Below, in pieces: positions 63,833 to 64,000 of a DNA stretch of 64,000 nucleotides. The stretch is from Lutraria lutraria (taxonomy: Eukaryota > Mollusca > Bivalvia > Venerida > Mactridae), in NCBI GenBank assembly GCA_964023205.1, contig OZ026838.1:29229843-29293842 (forward strand). Reading direction: 5' to 3'. The translations under genes and the position numbers were made by a program. Under the pieces are notes generated by a model. That model saw nothing but the letters and a program-made list of their open reading frames with translations, ran no database searches and was not told where the DNA came from. The first letter of the stretch is position 1, and every line of letters starts with the position of its first letter.

Positions 63833-64000
63833 AAGCAGTATAGATGTGACAGAGTTTGATTAAATTTGCTATTTTCAATGATCGCTGATTGTCCAGCATT
63901 AGGTAAAAAAGTATTTCTGAGTTACCATTTTTTACATTGTCTTATTAATATTTAAAGTGGGAATATTTCTGAACTGAGAAATAGCATAATTATAACATTT
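63833..64000. other. Non-coding end of window
   Basis: AT-rich sequence with no exon seen; TRIT1 is expected to continue beyond 64000. Confidence 0.4.

Overview
The window is AT-rich animal nuclear DNA, most likely from a bivalve mollusc. The animal assignment rests on spliced genes with GT-AG introns, a MYC-family bHLH-zipper gene with vertebrate-like exon structure, and abundant tRNA-derived SINEs. The bivalve assignment is weaker: it rests on dispersed repeats carrying the 'GGGTTTAACG' and 'GTTAAACACCAA' type tails common in bivalve genomes. The species cannot be named from the sequence.

Left end (1-7.6 kb): two small, poorly conserved loci face each other, each behind the same composite promoter motif (a ZNF143/THAP11-type site next to an ETS site, at 909-941 and 7581-7612). 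The left locus looks spliced but its product is not recognised and its exon junctions do not give a clean protein. The right locus, on the minus strand, is a broken THAP-type zinc-finger sequence. Between them lies a 2.17-kb element with 23-bp terminal inverted repeats (3441-5612).

Middle (7.6-50.3 kb): about 43 kb in which I find no convincing protein gene. It holds MITEs (including a non-autonomous hAT with a perfect 8-bp target duplication at 37.6-38.5 kb), SINE copies, a 1.1-kb minisatellite, trinucleotide tracts, a GTTCATGAAC-rich block, a 28-bp perfect-type hairpin, and E-box and CRE motifs. It resembles a regulatory desert upstream of MYC.

Right end (50.3-64 kb): a complete MYC homologue (413 codons from the exon-2 ATG, with a possible 13-residue extension from an upstream ATG in exon 1), followed on the same strand by the first four exons of TRIT1, the tRNA A37 dimethylallyltransferase. 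TRIT1 runs off the window. One TRIT1 intron has textbook U12-type (minor spliceosome) signals. MYC and TRIT1 adjacent in the same orientation is the arrangement of human MYCL and TRIT1, so this looks like an ancient linkage. The two genes do not share a pathway in any direct way. Both serve growth and translation: MYC as a transcription factor, TRIT1 as a tRNA modifier.
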